Of a stretch of DNA of 64,000 nucleotides, positions 62,920-64,000 are shown piece after piece. Each line of letters starts with the position of its first letter. Position 1 is the stretch's first letter. The position numbers and the translations under genes are program-made. Where the stretch lies: NCBI RefSeq assembly GCF_014697475.1, contig NZ_JACJRV010000016.1:53686-117685 (forward strand), written 5' to 3'. This stretch comes from Nostoc sp. FACHB-152 (lineage in GTDB: Bacteria > Cyanobacteriota > Cyanobacteriia > Cyanobacteriales > Nostocaceae). The notes below the pieces were generated by a model. The model did not search any database, was not told where the DNA came from, and worked only from the letters and a program-made list of their open reading frames with translations.

Positions 62920-63246
62920 ATGTTTCAGTTAGCTCAAGTTAATGTTGGAACAAACGGCTCTACAATAATTGGGCTTTTTTATTTACTTTTAGCAGCTATC
63001 TATATATTTTTAATGATAGGCTGGCTAGTATTGAGAAAAAATACACTCACGCTCTGGATTAGACTGATATATATTTTCCAGGGAGTGTTAATACCAGTGA
63101 TAATGCTGGTTTCAGGAATAATATTAATGCTTCAAGGCTGGCGGTTAGATCCTGTTATTCAGTTTCAGCAATTTTTATTGTTATTACTAATTATTTATCT
63201 CAGCTTTAAAGATATTATAATTAACCTTATTCTCAGGATTAAATAA
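62920..63246 (+). CDS. Ycf66-like membrane protein
   Basis: A 108-residue protein with three hydrophobic segments: STIIGLFYLLLAAIYIFLMIGWLVL, LIYIFQGVLIPVIMLVSGIILML and FLLLLLIIYLSFKDI. The loop LQGWRLDPVIQFQQFLL is the Ycf66 signature, in which Q-G-W-R-L-D-P-I-L-Q-F is nearly invariant. Ycf66 is found in cyanobacteria and plastids without a known role. This member lacks the usual long acidic C-terminal tail. Start ATG 62920. Confidence 0.82.
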   Translation: MFQLAQVNVGTNGSTIIGLFYLLLAAIYIFLMIGWLVLRKNTLTLWIRLIYIFQGVLIPVIMLVSGIILMLQGWRLDPVIQFQQFLLLLLIIYLSFKDIIINLILRIK

Positions 63247-63360
63247 AGTAAAATCTAAAATTGCTCCGAGCTTTGCTGTTAGTGTTAGAGTCTGATATCT
63301 CTCATCAAGTTGCAATAGCATTAGTGAAGTTCCTTTGACTGACCAGGGTGTTTCATCCAC

Positions 63361-63401
63361 GTAAAGTCTGCCGGACAGAGTATCTGCCCGGCAGACTTTA
63401 C
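63361..63401. terminator. Perfect 14-bp stem hairpin
   Basis: GTAAAGTCTGCCGG pairs exactly with CCGGCAGACTTTAC around a 13-base loop. It lies 115 bases after the Ycf66-like gene. No T-run follows on either strand, so it could be a terminator, an operator or a mobile-element arm. Confidence 0.5.
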
Positions 63402-63413
63402 ATGAATGTTAGG

Positions 63414-63524
63414 CTACTTCTTTTTTACCCAATCGCTTAATTCATTGATGCTTAGTTCTATTGCCCCAGTAATTCGTTTATTAGTTGCTATTAAAGTTCC
63501 TGACCCAATTTCAACTTGCCCCAA
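63414..63524 (-). other. Short protein-like remnant on the minus strand
   Basis: A 36-codon frame between a TAA and a TAG reads VEIGSGTLIATNKRITGAIEL then SINELSDWVKKK. Its composition is protein-like, with a basic C-terminal end, but there is no good start codon and no recognised family. It may be the tail of a decayed gene. Confidence 0.35.
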
Positions 63525-63957
63525 TTAAGACAACATTTCTTACTGTTTTTCGTAGGGAATATTGTCATACTCTGTTACCTGAATCCTTAGCTAAAAAAGG
63601 CTGTTTTTGAAATCTGCCATGTTTTGCTCATTATTACGGTTAATCAAGTTTATTTAAGAGAATATCTTCAATAGGCTAGAGCAATTATAGGGTAATTACT
63701 AGAGATGACAAAAATTGGCGCGGAATAGAAAACTATTCTTACATACGAATGATCGGATTGCCTGTGTAGACAGGATTTTAGCTTGAGATTAGGTTTCTGT
63801 TTCAACGCTCATTTACCCTCGAAAGACACTTTAATATAAAAAATTGTTGAAATAGCAGAGGCAAATTAATGAAGAAACTTATAAGGGGATTTGTGGTATT
63901 ACAGCACTTCCTGCTGTTATGGGGTACAGTTAATAAGAATAAAAATATTATCTTTTT
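63525..63957. other. Intergenic region left of the IS630-family gene
   Basis: About 430 bases without a clear gene. The left end of the IS630-type element should lie somewhere near its right part, but no inverted repeat could be confirmed because the right end is outside the window. Confidence 0.4.
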
Positions 63958-64000
63958 ATGAAAGCATATTCAATCGATCTGCGCGAAAAAATAGTTGCAG
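63958..64000 (+). mobile_element. IS630-family transposase, first 14 codons
   Basis: Starts at ATG 63958 with MKAYSIDLREKIVA and runs off the window. This opening is the characteristic start of the helix-turn-helix region of many IS630-family transposases. Only the first helix is visible, so intactness cannot be judged. Confidence 0.7.

Noticed and set aside
63870..63960. 30-codon frame MKKLIRGFVVLQHF.. before the IS630 gene
   Set aside because: Too short, no ribosome site of note and it overlaps the transposase start; likely chance.
1..64000. CRISPR arrays, tRNA and rRNA genes
   Set aside because: No array of spaced identical repeats was seen; the tandem repeats found have no spacers. No T-loop-like GTTCGAATCC context or rRNA sequence was recognised, though a tRNA scan could not be run.

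Overview
The window is chromosomal DNA of a filamentous, probably heterocyst-forming cyanobacterium (Nostocales-like). The palindrome GCGATCGC recurs throughout (HIP1). Many genes belong to families largely confined to cyanobacteria and plastids: Tab2/Atab2, DUF561/Ycf23, a Ycf66-like protein, CAAD, an RpaB-type regulator, cyanoexosortase and TIGR04283. A DevB-type adaptor next to HpsE/WcaF-like polysaccharide genes suits a differentiating filament. Intergenic heptamer runs (CAATAGG and similar) are also characteristic of these organisms. All assignments come from reading the sequence; no database search was run.

Layout. 1-5 kb (all minus strand): the 3'-truncated devB-like exporter adaptor, a hexapeptide acetyltransferase, two family 2 glycosyltransferases and an unknown protein, forming an exopolysaccharide/envelope block. 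5.3-12.5 kb: housekeeping genes (cobU, a Zn-ribbon-like unknown, RNase Z, threonine dehydratase, an MtfA-like peptidase) and a large secreted glycosidase fused to an aspartic-protease-like domain. 13-19.4 kb: an RTX-like protein, a Uma2 nuclease and a Uma2 relic, a FetB-like permease, a DegT aminotransferase and DUF561. 19.5-31 kb: Tab2, a TldD/PmbA protein, a methyltransferase, a ClC protein with CBS and USP domains, a DUF4351 protein, a diheme cytochrome c and SecA. 31-34 kb: a cyanoexosortase with a small putative substrate, and an EgtC-like amidotransferase. 34-40.6 kb: an RpaB-like regulator followed by a possible 23-residue membrane peptide, CAAD, a lipoprotein, an oxidoreductase, small membrane proteins and a single-domain response regulator. 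40.7-51.8 kb: an MFS carrier, a rhodanese-acyltransferase-glycosyltransferase run, DUF547, a PhyH dioxygenase paired with a GH43-like protein, HflX and NagB.

52-64 kb is accessory and partly decayed. It holds an IS982 relic, a TPR gene broken by an in-frame stop, an intact IS110-family transposase with a long noncoding leader (candidate bridge RNA), a 1406-residue SNF2 helicase, a strawberry-notch helicase lacking its N-terminal half, small membrane proteins and the start of an IS630-family transposase at the right edge.

The least-explained structure lies between genes. At least four dispersed small repeat families are visible (called A-D here), two with short terminal inverted repeats and copies in both orientations. 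There is also a solo IS200/IS605-type right end, a 21-bp tandem repeat, and a terminator-bounded transcript candidate upstream of the RpaB-like gene. I saw no rRNA, tRNA or CRISPR array.
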